DNA of 64,000 nucleotides from Fabrea salina. Lineage: Eukaryota; Ciliophora; Heterotrichea; Heterotrichida; Fabreidae. Numbering within the stretch: position 1 is the first letter of the stretch; every line of letters starts with the position of its first letter. Of the stretch, positions 35,242 to 45,402 are shown piece after piece. The stretch lies in NCBI GenBank assembly GCA_022984795.1, contig JALIHJ010000071.1, positions 1-64,000 of the forward strand, read 5' to 3'. A program made the position numbers and the translations under genes. Under the pieces are notes generated by a model. It was not told the DNA's origin, searched no databases, and saw only the letters and a list, made by a program, of their open reading frames with translations.

Positions 35242-36243
35242 ATGGAATCTATAGTTTCCAAAATATCCGGACTCAAAGAAACCCTGCACCACCAGCCCCC
35301 AGTATCCCCAGACAACCTCCAGAACTACTTGTTCACTTCTCAAAAAAGGCGTTCCGAAGTGCCCTTAATCCCACCCAAGCCAGAAAACCACAACTCCCAG
35401 TACAAAGCAATTCTTAAAGACAAAGACAAAGAAATAGAAACCCTCCAAGACCAACTCAACACCCTAAGACAAGACAGCTCTGAAAAAGAAGAACAACTCC
35501 AAGACAAATTCACCAAAGCACTAGAAAACATAGAAGTCCACTACAAGTCTTTAATTAAGTACTACGAAGGCCAGTTCAAAAAACTAAAAGAAACCCAACA
35601 AAACAACCACGACTTAGAACAACTAGTTAATGAAGTCGAAACTATGAAGTCCCAAATCCACAAACTAGACAAAGAAAACAAAAAACTCCACAAACAACTC
35701 CAACAAAAAGAAACTGAACTCAAAGAGTCCCAAACATACTACTTAAAACTAGAAGAAGAACTCCAGAACCTCCAACAGAAACCTGACTACCCCAAACTCA
35801 CTTTTACCGAGGAATCCAGAAACCACTCCCAAGAAGAAATAGCCATTTTAAAACAGAAACTTAAAGAGTCCGAAGAGAGTAACAAAGCTATGCACGAGTA
35901 CCTCTCCAGCATTGAAACCCAAAAGTCCCAGGAGTACCAAGAACTCATTGAAGAGTACGATGAAAAGTACACTAAAGCTGTTAAAGTTGCCCAGAACTGG
36001 AAAACTCGCTTTGACCACTTAGTCCTTAAGTTCTTTACCTTTTTAAGGACTCTCAAAATAGACGTTTTCCAAGTAAAGCAGTCAATACTGCACTGGTTCG
36101 AAGAAGCTATAACTGAGACGAGTTCAACAGTGGCAGACTGTGCAAAGAAGTACAACTCTGCGTTGCAAGACCAAGAATTTATGCTCCAACAAACCTACAA
36201 AGAAAACCAAAGACTTAGAAAACAAAAAAAGTCTAAACATTAG
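35242..36243 (+). CDS. Coiled-coil protein, 333 aa
   Basis: A short Pro-containing N-terminus (residues 1-50) leads into about 230 residues of Glu/Lys/Gln-rich coiled coil. A more hydrophobic segment follows (residues ~250-290, FDHLVLKFFTFLRTLKIDVFQ), then a basic tail ending RKQKKSKH. No family assigned. The ATG follows the previous stop by only 4 nt (TAA ATAACTAA pattern), and its TAG overlaps the stop of the convergent RasGAP-like gene. Confidence 0.8.
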   Translation: MESIVSKISGLKETLHHQPPVSPDNLQNYLFTSQKRRSEVPLIPPKPENHNSQYKAILKDKDKEIETLQDQLNTLRQDSSEKEEQLQDKFTKALENIEVHYKSLIKYYEGQFKKLKETQQNNHDLEQLVNEVETMKSQIHKLDKENKKLHKQLQQKETELKESQTYYLKLEEELQNLQQKPDYPKLTFTEESRNHSQEEIAILKQKLKESEESNKAMHEYLSSIETQKSQEYQELIEEYDEKYTKAVKVAQNWKTRFDHLVLKFFTFLRTLKIDVFQVKQSILHWFEEAITETSSTVADCAKKYNSALQDQEFMLQQTYKENQRLRKQKKSKH

Positions 36244-38615
36244 TAATACTGCTTTTCTTGGGGACTATGAATAGCATGGTTCCTTTCAGTCTGAGGAAAG
36301 TACTTGCCTAAGTAGTACTCTGGGTTGCACTTTTCTAGGATAGTTTCGTCTGTTACAAAGAACTTCTGAATTAAGTCACTCCGCAGTTGGGAGTGCGAAA
36401 AGGTTTTATTCAGTTCAGTAGAAGCTCTGGTTTGGTTTCTTGTGGACTTTAATTGGGTTTGCAGGTCTTCAACTTGGTTTTTGAGTTTCCGATTTTCGTC
36501 TTTAAGAGTTTTGAACTGGTTAGCCCAGTAGTTGTCTATTTTGGACAAGCGGGCTTTTTCTTCTTCTTGGTACTTAGTGAGCATTTCTAGTTTATCTTTG
36601 AGTTGTTTGTTTTCTTCAAAGACTTCTTCTAAGTTAAGTGTAGTTGAGGTTTCTTGGTCCATGATAGGAATGGTGTTTTCAAGTCTTGACTTGATTTTGA
36701 GTCTTTGTTTTTCTGGCTCTGTTTGGACTAGTTTGTTAGAAAGGGTTTCTTCAGTAGTTTGGATTGCTTTTGCCGAGTTTTCCACTGCGTCTGTTTGGCA
36801 CTGTTTAGTGAACGACTGGGAAAAAAACGTTTGGATGAACTTAGAGCGCATTGGGACTTCTTTAGACTGGGCTTTAGTGTAGACTTGGTGGTCTTCAAAG
36901 ACTTCAGGTTCGCTTTGGAAGCTTTGGTTGGAGAAAATAGGTTGTTCCCTGATGATTTCGACTTCTTTGCTGCGGAAAGCGTCAGGAGGCGCAGTGTGCA
37001 AAATAGGGGTTTTTCCATTGCTGAACACAGGCGGAAGTGCTTGCATAGAAGGAGTGGAGTCTTCGAGTTCGTCACTCCTAACTGAGTTTTTTCCTATCAT
37101 AGAAAAGTCTTTGTCAGCAAAAGTAGGGGCTTTTTCAATTGGGGACTTGATTTCTTCTTCGTCGAAAGAAAAGTCCTCTTCGATTTCTTCGTGGATTTGG
37201 TGAGGAATGGTTGGTTTCTTGTAAATAGGTGGTGAAGTAGAACCCTCTGGACACTTTTTCCACTTAAAGTTAGATAAGTACTTAGACAGGAGTGAAAGGT
37301 CATGAAGAATCAGGGTTTTTGGAAGGGCGATTTCTTTGGGTTCTGGTTTGCGAGTGTTGTACATTTGTTCAAAAGCCTGTTGGAGTTCTTCTTTCCAAGC
37401 AGGAATTCTTTGGTTGAGCCAAGTTAACTCACTGAGTTCCCCGTGCTCAATAGGTTTGCCTACTGAGGAGTGTTGGATGATTTTGGCAGTGTAGGTTAAG
37501 AGCTGCACAGCGTTGACTTCGGCGTAACTGATAATTCCTGAGCACACAGGGTTGCACACTGCTGGTGCCAAAAGCCTCAGCACTAACAGTCCGCTTACTT
37601 CGTTCCAGTGGTCTTTTTCTCCTTTGACCCTTTCTACATAAGTGCAGATTTCACAGAGGAACTTGGCTAAGTAAGGTGAAAGCGAGTGAAGGTTTTCAAG
37701 TGTGTACTTCAAAAAGGATATAAGTTCAACAATGCAGTTTTCGTAGGCTTTGGAGTAAATGAGTTCTTGGATGGGCTTTTTTTTAAGTAAGTTAAGTTGT
37801 GCCCGCACGCTTGCACCTACACTCGACTCTATGAATTTAGAACAGTGCATGCTTGCAAACACTTGAGGTATTAAAGACAGTTTGTCAGTTCCTGTGTTTC
37901 TGAAAATCAAGTTTTTGGTGTTGGGGTTGGAAAGCATGGACTCGATGTAGCTGTAAGTAATCTTAGTAAGGGTGTTCCAGCCTTCACTGTTGGAGTACCC
38001 ACAAACCATTTTTTGGTAGGGTTCCCGACTAGGTTCAGGGTTCCTAAGAGAGTACTTCCAAACCCTAGTTAAGTGGATAGTAATAGCTTCAGTGTTGTTT
38101 TCTCTCAGGTACTCAGTGAGTTGTTGGGGTTCCTCAACTACAGAGTAGTGTTGGTCTTTGAAGTTGAGTTTTTCGTTTTCTTTTTCGTCAACTATTTTAG
38201 AAAGGGTAGGACTCAGTCTGTTTTCTATTTTGTAACAAAGTTTCCACTCCATAAGTGTCCTTCCTAACTGGTGCCGCCATTCTTCCCAGTTTTTTTTTAA
38301 GTTGTACTCCATACTGCTGAGTCCTAAGTCTAGGATTTTCCCTAGGAACTCTGCGTCAAAGGTGTCTTTGGAAGTAAGTCGTAGGTTAAAAATCACCACG
38401 TTAACTACGTGGAGCACCATTACCGCGGTCATTTCAGATTCAGTTTCAAGGGCTCCGATTAAAAGTGAGGCAAAGAGTTCTTTGTACTCAGGGTAGTGCA
38501 TAACTATGTTTGTAAAAGACTCTAACGCTGAGATGTCTAGCATTTGTTTGTCCACCTTGCATAACAGATACCGCAGCCAAGTTTCTGCATCCTGCCTCAC
38601 GCTTCCTTCCTGCAT
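36240..38615 (-). CDS. RasGAP-domain protein with C-terminal coiled coil
   Basis: 791 aa. Residues ~215-400 match the RasGAP fold: LIFRNTGTDKLS (the Arg-finger region; FRGNxLxxK in animals), a helix with KFIESSVGASVR, and the signature VSGLLVLRLLAPAVCNPVCSGI (FLFLRFICPAIVSP in NF1/p120GAP). The middle (400-600) is acidic and disordered; residues ~610-730 form a coiled coil. It probably accelerates GTP hydrolysis by a Ras-like protein, or is an IQGAP-like scaffold. The start is preceded by only TATAAAA after the stop of the NRF-type gene. Confidence 0.85.
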   Translation of the reverse strand: MQEGSVRQDAETWLRYLLCKVDKQMLDISALESFTNIVMHYPEYKELFASLLIGALETESEMTAVMVLHVVNVVIFNLRLTSKDTFDAEFLGKILDLGLSSMEYNLKKNWEEWRHQLGRTLMEWKLCYKIENRLSPTLSKIVDEKENEKLNFKDQHYSVVEEPQQLTEYLRENNTEAITIHLTRVWKYSLRNPEPSREPYQKMVCGYSNSEGWNTLTKITYSYIESMLSNPNTKNLIFRNTGTDKLSLIPQVFASMHCSKFIESSVGASVRAQLNLLKKKPIQELIYSKAYENCIVELISFLKYTLENLHSLSPYLAKFLCEICTYVERVKGEKDHWNEVSGLLVLRLLAPAVCNPVCSGIISYAEVNAVQLLTYTAKIIQHSSVGKPIEHGELSELTWLNQRIPAWKEELQQAFEQMYNTRKPEPKEIALPKTLILHDLSLLSKYLSNFKWKKCPEGSTSPPIYKKPTIPHQIHEEIEEDFSFDEEEIKSPIEKAPTFADKDFSMIGKNSVRSDELEDSTPSMQALPPVFSNGKTPILHTAPPDAFRSKEVEIIREQPIFSNQSFQSEPEVFEDHQVYTKAQSKEVPMRSKFIQTFFSQSFTKQCQTDAVENSAKAIQTTEETLSNKLVQTEPEKQRLKIKSRLENTIPIMDQETSTTLNLEEVFEENKQLKDKLEMLTKYQEEEKARLSKIDNYWANQFKTLKDENRKLKNQVEDLQTQLKSTRNQTRASTELNKTFSHSQLRSDLIQKFFVTDETILEKCNPEYYLGKYFPQTERNHAIHSPQEKQYY

Positions 38616-38622
38616 TTTTATA
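38616..38622 (-). promoter_or_regulatory. TATAAAA as the whole intergenic spacer
   Basis: On the minus strand the sequence runs AAC TAA, then TATAAAA, then ATG. The seven bases between two same-strand genes are exactly a TATA-box-like string. Coincidence in AT-rich spacers is possible. Confidence 0.4.
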
Positions 38623-40527
38623 TTAGTTATCGAGTAAAGGAACTTCTTGGGTTTTTTCTGAGCTACTTAAGAAGTTTTTGTGGAGCGAAATAAAAGGTGC
38701 CTCTACAAACACAAACAGCCCAAGTGCGCCTGCAAAGGATAGCACTAATGCTATTGAAAAGTCCCTGATAGTGTTTATGAGGTTAAAGTTGTACCCGTAT
38801 TCCTCTGCTCCGTAGAGTCCTGACATAACTACCCAGTGCACCAAGTAAACGCTGAAGGCTAAGTTTGCAAAGGGCACCCAGGGCTTCCAAGCCAGGACCT
38901 TTCTGGCAGACTTAACTTCTCCCAACAGAATAGGCATAAACATCATTAGGTAGGCTACTCCTATAGTAAGTGGACTTATAGCTATGAACAAAGCATTAGT
39001 AGCTCTGCTGTAGCCTTTGTAGTCGTTGTCCATGTCTCTGTAAGCAGTTACTTGAGTGAACATTTTGAGAGTCACAATTGTCCAGCCCACTTTGAAGATA
39101 GCAAAACTCAGCCACTTCTTGGCCTTTATGAAGTTAATCATTTTTTGCGAAATAGGGTCGTCTACTTCCCTAGTGGAGTACTGAAGGTACACAAACCCAC
39201 AAAACAAGCCTATTAGGTAAGGAGGGTAGTTGCAGTATGGCTTGTTTGTGATCTTGTAAAACATTCCGTTTTCTGAGTTAACTCTGGAAATAGCTGCAAC
39301 TGTAAACTCATACTCGTCTGCAATGATAAACCTAGTAACTAAGTTAGCCCCACACAAACCCAACATGACTGCCCAGGAAAGTTCCTTTTTAAGGTTGTAG
39401 TACATCAAAGTAACAAAGATTCCCATTAAAAAGATCTGGAAGTAGTTAGTAAGGTACCAAGAAATTCCAAAACAAGGGTTGCCTTCCCAGTTAGGAACAA
39501 AGTTATTCAGAAACACCAAGTTAGTCCACCAGTAACCTGAACAGTCTTTAGTAGCTTTTTCCACTGCAAAGCCCCAAACAGGCCCAGAGCCCAGTGAAGG
39601 AAATAACAAGTTCAAAAACATAAACATAAACAAGTAAGCAGGCATCAGTCTAACTAACTTGCTTGCCAACAGCTTTTTCAGACTTAAGTTTCCTTCGTTG
39701 TTCTTCAAAAAGCCCAGCATCAAGTAGCCTGCCAAAAACCCACCTACCCAGAAAAAGGTGTCTACTGCAAAGTAAGCTCCGTAACCAAAAGCAGTTGTGG
39801 CATGACCTGCAATGTAAGGTAGGTCCTCTACGTTGTTCACCACTCCTGAAGACCTTAAGTAGTACACTTGTCCGAGAATGATCCAGCAAATAGACATTAC
39901 TTTGACTCCGTTGAAGATATCAGTAGTTCCGCTAGAGTGGTCTTTAAAGAGTGCCTTCCAACTTGACTGCAAAGAGAAGTTAAGCAGAACCAAGCTTGAA
40001 ACAGGCAGCTCAGAAACACTTGGAGGGGACTCTTCTGTAGACATTTCTTGACTGCCGCTTTCTTTGGGAACGTTTAAAGCGTACACCAAAGTGCCTGCTA
40101 AAGACAAAAGCACCAAAACTATAACTACTATAAGCATAAACACTCCTCCGAAGCCTAGGTTGTAACTTTCAGTGCCTACTATTTCAACTCCTTGGCTGTT
40201 TTGGAGTTTTTGGCTTTTTTCGGACAAAAGTGTTTGGATATCTTGTTCTGAACACTGTTCAGGGGCACACACTCCTACGTAAAAAGACTTAGACTTGTGG
40301 AAGAGCTTAGCTATCATGTACTTGGAGCCCTTTTGCGTTGTGCATGACCCGTAGTGGCCTAGGTCGTTGATGTACTTTCCAGTGTAAAGAACTCGTCTGG
40401 CAGCAGTGTCGTCCTTGATGTCTCCAGTTACTAAGTCAACAAAATCCACAGCGTCTGCTTTAAGTGCACTTGAGCAGTCCTCTATGCTTGCACTCACTAA
40501 ACTAAGCAAAGCTATAAGAATCACCAT
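38623..40527 (-). CDS. NRF-6-like membrane acyltransferase
   Basis: 634 aa. A signal peptide (MVILIALLSLVSA) precedes an NRF domain with conserved Cys (EDCSSALKADAVDFVDLV, GSCTT, YVGVCAPEQC). One TM helix follows, then an acyltransferase-3 domain of about ten TM helices starting FNGVKVMSICWIILGQVYYL, with later ISWYLTNYFQIF and FSVYLVHWVVMSGLYG. This is the architecture of nose-resistant-to-fluoxetine proteins, predicted to move acyl groups across a membrane; the substrate is unknown. The TM face ends with a short cytosolic tail (SSEKTQEVPLLDN) carrying a possible dileucine sorting signal. Confidence 0.93.
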   Translation of the reverse strand: MVILIALLSLVSASIEDCSSALKADAVDFVDLVTGDIKDDTAARRVLYTGKYINDLGHYGSCTTQKGSKYMIAKLFHKSKSFYVGVCAPEQCSEQDIQTLLSEKSQKLQNSQGVEIVGTESYNLGFGGVFMLIVVIVLVLLSLAGTLVYALNVPKESGSQEMSTEESPPSVSELPVSSLVLLNFSLQSSWKALFKDHSSGTTDIFNGVKVMSICWIILGQVYYLRSSGVVNNVEDLPYIAGHATTAFGYGAYFAVDTFFWVGGFLAGYLMLGFLKNNEGNLSLKKLLASKLVRLMPAYLFMFMFLNLLFPSLGSGPVWGFAVEKATKDCSGYWWTNLVFLNNFVPNWEGNPCFGISWYLTNYFQIFLMGIFVTLMYYNLKKELSWAVMLGLCGANLVTRFIIADEYEFTVAAISRVNSENGMFYKITNKPYCNYPPYLIGLFCGFVYLQYSTREVDDPISQKMINFIKAKKWLSFAIFKVGWTIVTLKMFTQVTAYRDMDNDYKGYSRATNALFIAISPLTIGVAYLMMFMPILLGEVKSARKVLAWKPWVPFANLAFSVYLVHWVVMSGLYGAEEYGYNFNLINTIRDFSIALVLSFAGALGLFVFVEAPFISLHKNFLSSSEKTQEVPLLDN

Positions 40528-40548
40528 TTATCACTAATTACTAGCAAG

Positions 40549-41106
40549 TTACTTATTAGGGTGGAGGTTTTCTCCCTTGTAAACTTGAGAAGAAGGGTTG
40601 GGGTTGCTGAAAGAAATCACTTCCATGTCTTCAAGTTCAGTTTCACAAGGGTGTTCTTCAAGTTTATTTTTGCGTTTAAACAAGTTCCTCATCTTTTCTT
40701 TGAACTTTCTGCTAAAAGCTCCTTTCGAAGAAGGGGTTTTGGTTTCTCCAGTTTTTTTAGCTTCTTTTTGAGCTTGTTTGGCCTTTTTGGCTTCTTCTTT
40801 GGCTTCTTCTAGTGAGAGTTGAATCACTCTTTTCAACTCTTCGTCTTCGTTTCCACTCAGAGCTAACTGGGCCTGCAAGGCCTCTGCAAGTTTAGCATCG
40901 TAATTGCACGGGGAGTCGAGTTCCAAAAAGTCGTCCCTAAGTGCTACTTCAGGTTCAGTGAAATCAGGGTCTTCCATTCTGAGTAGTTTCTCAACAGTGA
41001 TTTCAGTGTTCCAGCGACTGTCTTCAAGAACAAGCCTAATTACTTCCCGATCCATATCAGGGAACACACTGTGGATGTCTTCAACGGTGCTTTCATTACT
41101 TTCCAT
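40549..41106 (-). CDS. CUE- and UIM-domain ubiquitin-binding protein
   Basis: 185 aa. Residues ~6-45 form a CUE domain (VEDIHSVFPDMDREVIRLVL, then WNTEITVEKLLRM). Residues ~95-112 (EDEELKRVIQLSLEEA) match a ubiquitin-interacting motif. The basic middle (KKAKQAQKEAKKTGE, SRKFKEKMRNLFKRKNK) could bind membrane or nucleic acid. Two ubiquitin-binding elements suggest an adaptor in endocytic sorting or quality control. The ATG is preceded directly by ATTATA, and its divergent partner, tryptophanyl-tRNA synthetase, starts 12 bp away. Confidence 0.85.
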   Translation of the reverse strand: MESNESTVEDIHSVFPDMDREVIRLVLEDSRWNTEITVEKLLRMEDPDFTEPEVALRDDFLELDSPCNYDAKLAEALQAQLALSGNEDEELKRVIQLSLEEAKEEAKKAKQAQKEAKKTGETKTPSSKGAFSRKFKEKMRNLFKRKNKLEEHPCETELEDMEVISFSNPNPSSQVYKGENLHPNK

Positions 41107-41117
41107 TATAATCCTAT
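41107..41117. promoter_or_regulatory. 11-bp interval between divergent start codons
   Basis: TATAATCCTAT lies between the CUE gene ATG (minus) and the tryptophanyl-tRNA synthetase ATG (plus). If the synthetase starts at the second ATG (41166) the interval grows to 59 bp. Confidence 0.4.
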
Positions 41118-42341
41118 ATGTTTAAACAAGTCATTAAAAGTTACAAGCGCTTTTCAGATTACAAAATGGTTGAACAAGAAGATATAGTTACCCCTTTCAA
41201 CATTGCAGCTGGCGAAAAAGGAGTTGACTACGAAAGACTCATCCACCAGTTTGGCTGCCAAAACGTCACTCAAGACCACATTGCTAGGTTCGAAGCTCTT
41301 ACAGGCCAAAAAGCCCATCGTCTTTTGAGGAGAGGAATTTACTTTGCCCACAGGGACTTGGACGTTATTCTGAACACTTACGAACAAAAGAAGCCTTTTT
41401 ACTTGTACACAGGAAGAGGTCCGAGTTCTGCAGCACTGCACTTGGGGCACTTGATTCCTTTTATATTCAACAAGTGGCTCCAGGACGTGTTTGACGTGCC
41501 TTTAGTTGTTCAAATCACAGACGACGAAAAGTACCTTTACAGACCTGAACTGAGTCTTGAAGAAATCACTAAGTTTGCAAGAGAAAACATCAGGGACATC
41601 ATTGCTTGTGGGTTCGACATCGAGAAAACCTTTATTTTCCAGGACACCCACTACATACAGCACTTGTACCCCAACTTCATTAAAATGCAGAAACACATCA
41701 CTGTGAACCAAATCAACGGGTGCTTTGGCTTCGACGGCTCAGACAACGTAGGCAAGGTAGCCTACCCGCCTTTGCAGGCAGTTCCGGCGTTTTCAAACTC
41801 TTTTCCGCACATTTTTGGAAGCAGAACAGACATTCCTTGTTTGATTCCTGACGCCATAGACCAAGACCCCTACTTCAGAATGACGCGTGACGTTGCTCCT
41901 CGCATTCACTACTTGAAGCCAGCAGTGCTACACGCTAAGTTCTTCCCTGCTTTGCAAGGCTTGCAGACCAAAATGAGTGCTAGTGAAGACATCACTGCTG
42001 TGTTTTTAACTGACACGCCTAAACAGATCGAAAAGAAAATTAAGAGCTACGCCTTTTCAGGCGGAGGCCGCAGCTTGCAAGAGCACAGAGAAAACGGAGC
42101 CAACTTAGACGTAGACGTGCCCTTCCAGTACTTGACTTTCCTGTTAGAAGACGACGACCGCCTTGAAGAAATCAGAACTAAGTACGGAAGCGGCGAAATG
42201 CTTACTAGCGAAGTCAAGAAAGACCTGATAACTCTGTTAAAGGACTTCATAGCTGAGCACCAGAGAAAGAGAGCAGAGGTCACTGAAGAAATGATTGACG
42301 AGTTCATGAGGCCTAGGCCTCTTAAAATGCCTTACTCTTAA
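41118..42341 (+). CDS. WARS: Tryptophanyl-tRNA synthetase, cytosolic
   Basis: 407 aa class I synthetase of the eukaryotic/archaeal type; it charges tRNA-Trp. Motifs: [15 protein letters not shown] (HLGH, residues 108-111), [13 protein letters not shown], and KMSAS at 285-289. The C-terminal tail is [10 protein letters not shown], similar to the MRPR-ending of the family. No WHEP domain is present, as in yeast. An alternative start at 41166 ([11 protein letters not shown]) would fit the conserved family start better; the first 16 residues could be an extra segment. It lies 5 bp ahead of HID1 on the same strand. Confidence 0.97.
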   Translation: MFKQVIKSYKRFSDYKMVEQEDIVTPFNIAAGEKGVDYERLIHQFGCQNVTQDHIARFEALTGQKAHRLLRRGIYFAHRDLDVILNTYEQKKPFYLYTGRGPSSAALHLGHLIPFIFNKWLQDVFDVPLVVQITDDEKYLYRPELSLEEITKFARENIRDIIACGFDIEKTFIFQDTHYIQHLYPNFIKMQKHITVNQINGCFGFDGSDNVGKVAYPPLQAVPAFSNSFPHIFGSRTDIPCLIPDAIDQDPYFRMTRDVAPRIHYLKPAVLHAKFFPALQGLQTKMSASEDITAVFLTDTPKQIEKKIKSYAFSGGGRSLQEHRENGANLDVDVPFQYLTFLLEDDDRLEEIRTKYGSGEMLTSEVKKDLITLLKDFIAEHQRKRAEVTEEMIDEFMRPRPLKMPYS

Positions 42342-42346
42342 TATAA
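42342..42346 (+). promoter_or_regulatory. TATAA as the whole intergenic spacer
   Basis: The plus strand reads TCT TAA, TATAA, ATG. The only sequence between tryptophanyl-tRNA synthetase and HID1 is TATAA. Confidence 0.4.
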
Positions 42347-44350
42347 ATGGGAAACTCAGACAGCAAGCCAGACTTTAAAACTAGCATTGAAGTTCTGTTC
42401 CAAAGTGAATTTGACCAAAGCAACCAAACCCAACTTCTAGAAACTTTAAAACTTCCCCAGACTCCAGAGGATGTGTTTATCTGCATAGGTCCTTTGGAAG
42501 CTGACAAGCTTTGGACCACCTACCCTAAAAACCTAGAAACACTGCTTTCAGTTTGTGCAGACTTGTGTTTAAAGGTGAGTCAGGGCGAGCTCCACCACGG
42601 ACAAAACTTAACTCTTAATGCTGTAAGAGTGATCACTAGAGTCTTGCCTTTTCTACTGCAGAATCCAGAAGCCTCAGCTTACCTGTGGAGGTCAGGGCTG
42701 GCTATGAAGATAATTCAGGGCCTGAGGGGACTTATGTTTGTGTACGACTTCAGCATTCCAATAGTGAGTGAGTTAAGTGCTTTTGAAATGGACCCTGGAA
42801 GGCTCTGGGAAGAGGGGTTGTACGCTGAGTCAGTGCCAAGTGCCTCTGGACAAATGAGGAAAAACAGAACAGAACTGCTTCGAGCAGTAATAGCTTGTTG
42901 CAGCGAAGTGCTTTATTCAGAGTACGCAAGTGTGTCTGAGTTCGTTAACAGCTGGTCCTGGGTTATGTGCAGCTGGGAAATTAAGTTTGGAAAAGACCTT
43001 TTCTACTCACTTGTGAACTCAGCACTTACCTGTAAAGAAGAGCACACTATACCTTACGGAGGCTATGGATACTATTCAGAGGAAGCTAATTACTCGTGCC
43101 AGCTACTGAACATTATGCTTGACTCCAAACTGCCTTCTCAAGAAACAGTCCAGGACACCCAGGAACTCCAGCTAGCGCAGGAAGCCCTTTTGGAGGTCCA
43201 CAACACCCTTAAGTCTGTTTCCTCAGAGACCTACATTAACTTTTCGAACGTGTTTCTTGACTGTGCAAAGGAACTTGACGAAGTAGACCACTTCCAGTTC
43301 ATTTGCAAGAGTCTGAGCAAACACTTTACTGACTCAGTAAAGTCGCGGGCTAGTTTCTTTGGGTCTGAAAAGGACCCTAACTACCTGGAGCAGTTACTGT
43401 TTTTGCTTTGGAACCTTGTGGAAAAAAACTCTTCCTTTGAAACTTACCTTGTGCAGAGTGAGTACTTAATCCCTATTCTGGACTTTATTTTGTTAAACAT
43501 TTATGAGTACAAAGACAACATTTCAAAGGCTGGACTTATTCAGATGTGTGTGTTTTTACTGCTTCACTTTTCTTCTTTGAGGGAGTTTGCTTTGCAGACT
43601 TCCAAGGAGTACGGCAACCACCTTCCTATTAGCTTTTCAGGACTCAACTACTACTTTGATGTGGTAGTTTGTGTGTTTTACGAGATTCTGCATCAGAAGT
43701 CCCACCTGTTGCCTTTGGTTTCTTCAATGGTAACTATTTTGCTGAACTTGTCAGCTTACGTTAAGTTTCTGGGGAAGACTGCCAGTGTGAAGCTTTTTAG
43801 CATGTTTGAGTACTTTTCTTCTAAGAAGTTCATGTACAAGGAGCAGTTCAACTACGTGTACTTGGGACTTATGATGGAGTTAGTTAACAACAGACTCCAG
43901 TACCAGTGGGACGGAAGCCTGTACCTTGTTTACAACATTATATGCAACAAAGCTTTGTTTGAAAGTTTAGACAACTTCAAAGCAGACTCCACTGCAGAAG
44001 CAAACTGGGAACTCACTGAGGACTGGGAAACCAAAGTCAAAGAGACACTTAACTTAAGCTTAGTTAAGGCAGTTTTGAAAGACTTACTTCCTAGAATAGA
44101 AAAAGTGTGTGAGTTCTCAGAAGTAAGCGAAGCTGACATTTACAACTTTTTGACCAAAACTACAATGGTAGGTGCTTTCCCCCAACCACACCCTTTGTAC
44201 CTCCGGAAGTTCCAAAGCAACTCTGAAACAGTTTCTTGGTTTACTTCTTACTTGTGGGGACTCATTTACATGCAGAACCAAAAACTGCCTCTTTTTGACT
44301 ACAGAAGTATAAAGCTCTTCACTGTAACTGTGAACGAAATGGCTTCATAA
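42347..44350 (+). CDS. HID1: HID1-like protein (dense-core vesicle biogenesis)
   Basis: 667 aa, almost wholly helical. The N-terminus MGNSDSKPDFKTSI matches the N-myristoylated MGxxDSKxxF start of HID1. The conserved NLETLLSVCADLCLKV, then LNAVRVITRVLPFLLQNPE corresponds to NLATLCYKAVEKLV and LLTRVLPYIFEDP in the human protein. HID1 works at the trans-Golgi in loading and maturation of dense-core granules, fitting the pigment granules and extrusomes of heterotrichs. At 667 residues it is shorter than the animal protein (about 790). It is in tandem with tryptophanyl-tRNA synthetase upstream and dCMP deaminase downstream. Confidence 0.88.
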   Translation: MGNSDSKPDFKTSIEVLFQSEFDQSNQTQLLETLKLPQTPEDVFICIGPLEADKLWTTYPKNLETLLSVCADLCLKVSQGELHHGQNLTLNAVRVITRVLPFLLQNPEASAYLWRSGLAMKIIQGLRGLMFVYDFSIPIVSELSAFEMDPGRLWEEGLYAESVPSASGQMRKNRTELLRAVIACCSEVLYSEYASVSEFVNSWSWVMCSWEIKFGKDLFYSLVNSALTCKEEHTIPYGGYGYYSEEANYSCQLLNIMLDSKLPSQETVQDTQELQLAQEALLEVHNTLKSVSSETYINFSNVFLDCAKELDEVDHFQFICKSLSKHFTDSVKSRASFFGSEKDPNYLEQLLFLLWNLVEKNSSFETYLVQSEYLIPILDFILLNIYEYKDNISKAGLIQMCVFLLLHFSSLREFALQTSKEYGNHLPISFSGLNYYFDVVVCVFYEILHQKSHLLPLVSSMVTILLNLSAYVKFLGKTASVKLFSMFEYFSSKKFMYKEQFNYVYLGLMMELVNNRLQYQWDGSLYLVYNIICNKALFESLDNFKADSTAEANWELTEDWETKVKETLNLSLVKAVLKDLLPRIEKVCEFSEVSEADIYNFLTKTTMVGAFPQPHPLYLRKFQSNSETVSWFTSYLWGLIYMQNQKLPLFDYRSIKLFTVTVNEMAS

Positions 44351-44371
44351 GTATAAATAAAATAAGCGGGA

Positions 44372-45358
44372 ATGATAATACTGGGACTTACAGGACCTTT
44401 GTGCTCAGGCAAAAAAACAGTGGCTGAGTACCTGCAAATCTGCTATGCTTTTAAATTGCTGGACTTAGAGTCTAGCAAGTGGGACTTAGAAGCTAACCAC
44501 TCCAAAGACGACTACTCTAGTGAAGAAGAGTACAGAGAAGCCAACGCCAGAACAGCAATCAAACACATTCAAGCAAACTCTTCCCATAACTACGTGGTTT
44601 ACCCCTTCACACTTCAGGAAGAACTCTGTGTCTTCCGACTAAAAGCTAACTTTATGCTGGTAGGTATAGACGCTCCTTCACTCAAGCGCTTCGGCTTCTA
44701 TAACATGAAGTACCTCAAAAGAAAAAGCCCACTGTCCAGCTTCCTTGAAGTAGACGACAAAATCAACTTTGGAATCAATGGGTACCCTGCACAGGTTTAC
44801 GAGTGCATGTACTCAGCCCAAAAAATAGTCCAAAACTTCGGAGACAAAGAAGAACTCTACAAGCAACTCAGGGCTTTGGACGTTCTGAACCCAGAACACC
44901 TAAGGCCTTCTTGGGACACTTACTTTATTCGGCTTGCAGAAATGGCAGCTTCAAGGTCCAACTGTATGAAAAGGGCGGTAGGAGCAGTGCTGGTCAAAGA
45001 AAAGCGAGTTGTGTCCACAGGGTACAACGGAACTCCTTCAGGAACACTTAACTGCAATGAAGGCGGTTGCGACAGGTGCAACAACCTAGCTGAAGGAGGA
45101 ACTGCTCTTGAAGACTGCATGTGCATGCATGCCGAACTGAATGCTTTGATACTGGCTGGCAGAGGTCACTCTGAGGAAAGTACTATTTACACTACTTTGT
45201 TTCCGTGTTTACTTTGCACAAAAGCCATAGTGCAAGCAGGGGTCCAGAAAATAGTGTACATTGAAGACTACGAACACGTAGAGCTAAGCAGAGAGTTAGC
45301 AACCCAGGCAGGCCTTGAAGTACTAAAGCACTTGCCTCAAATCCCTAATGACTTTTAA
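44372..45358 (+). CDS. DCTD: dCMP deaminase with N-terminal kinase-like domain
   Basis: 328 aa. The C-terminal ~150 residues form a zinc deoxycytidylate deaminase: RPSWDTYFIRLAEMAASRS, AVGAVLVKEKRVVSTGYNG, zinc ligands in CMHAELNAL (HAE) and PCLLC (PCxxC). It converts dCMP to dUMP for thymidylate synthesis. The N-terminal ~180 residues resemble a P-loop nucleotide kinase (MIILGLTGPLCSGKKTVAEYL) with an imperfect Walker A (GKK in place of GKS/T), as in fungal DCD1-type proteins. Spacer 44351-44371 contains TATAAATA. Confidence 0.93.
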   Translation: MIILGLTGPLCSGKKTVAEYLQICYAFKLLDLESSKWDLEANHSKDDYSSEEEYREANARTAIKHIQANSSHNYVVYPFTLQEELCVFRLKANFMLVGIDAPSLKRFGFYNMKYLKRKSPLSSFLEVDDKINFGINGYPAQVYECMYSAQKIVQNFGDKEELYKQLRALDVLNPEHLRPSWDTYFIRLAEMAASRSNCMKRAVGAVLVKEKRVVSTGYNGTPSGTLNCNEGGCDRCNNLAEGGTALEDCMCMHAELNALILAGRGHSEESTIYTTLFPCLLCTKAIVQAGVQKIVYIEDYEHVELSRELATQAGLEVLKHLPQIPNDF

Positions 45359-45402
45359 GTTAATTTGTTACCATTTGAAAAATTCGAACCATCTTATTTA
45401 AA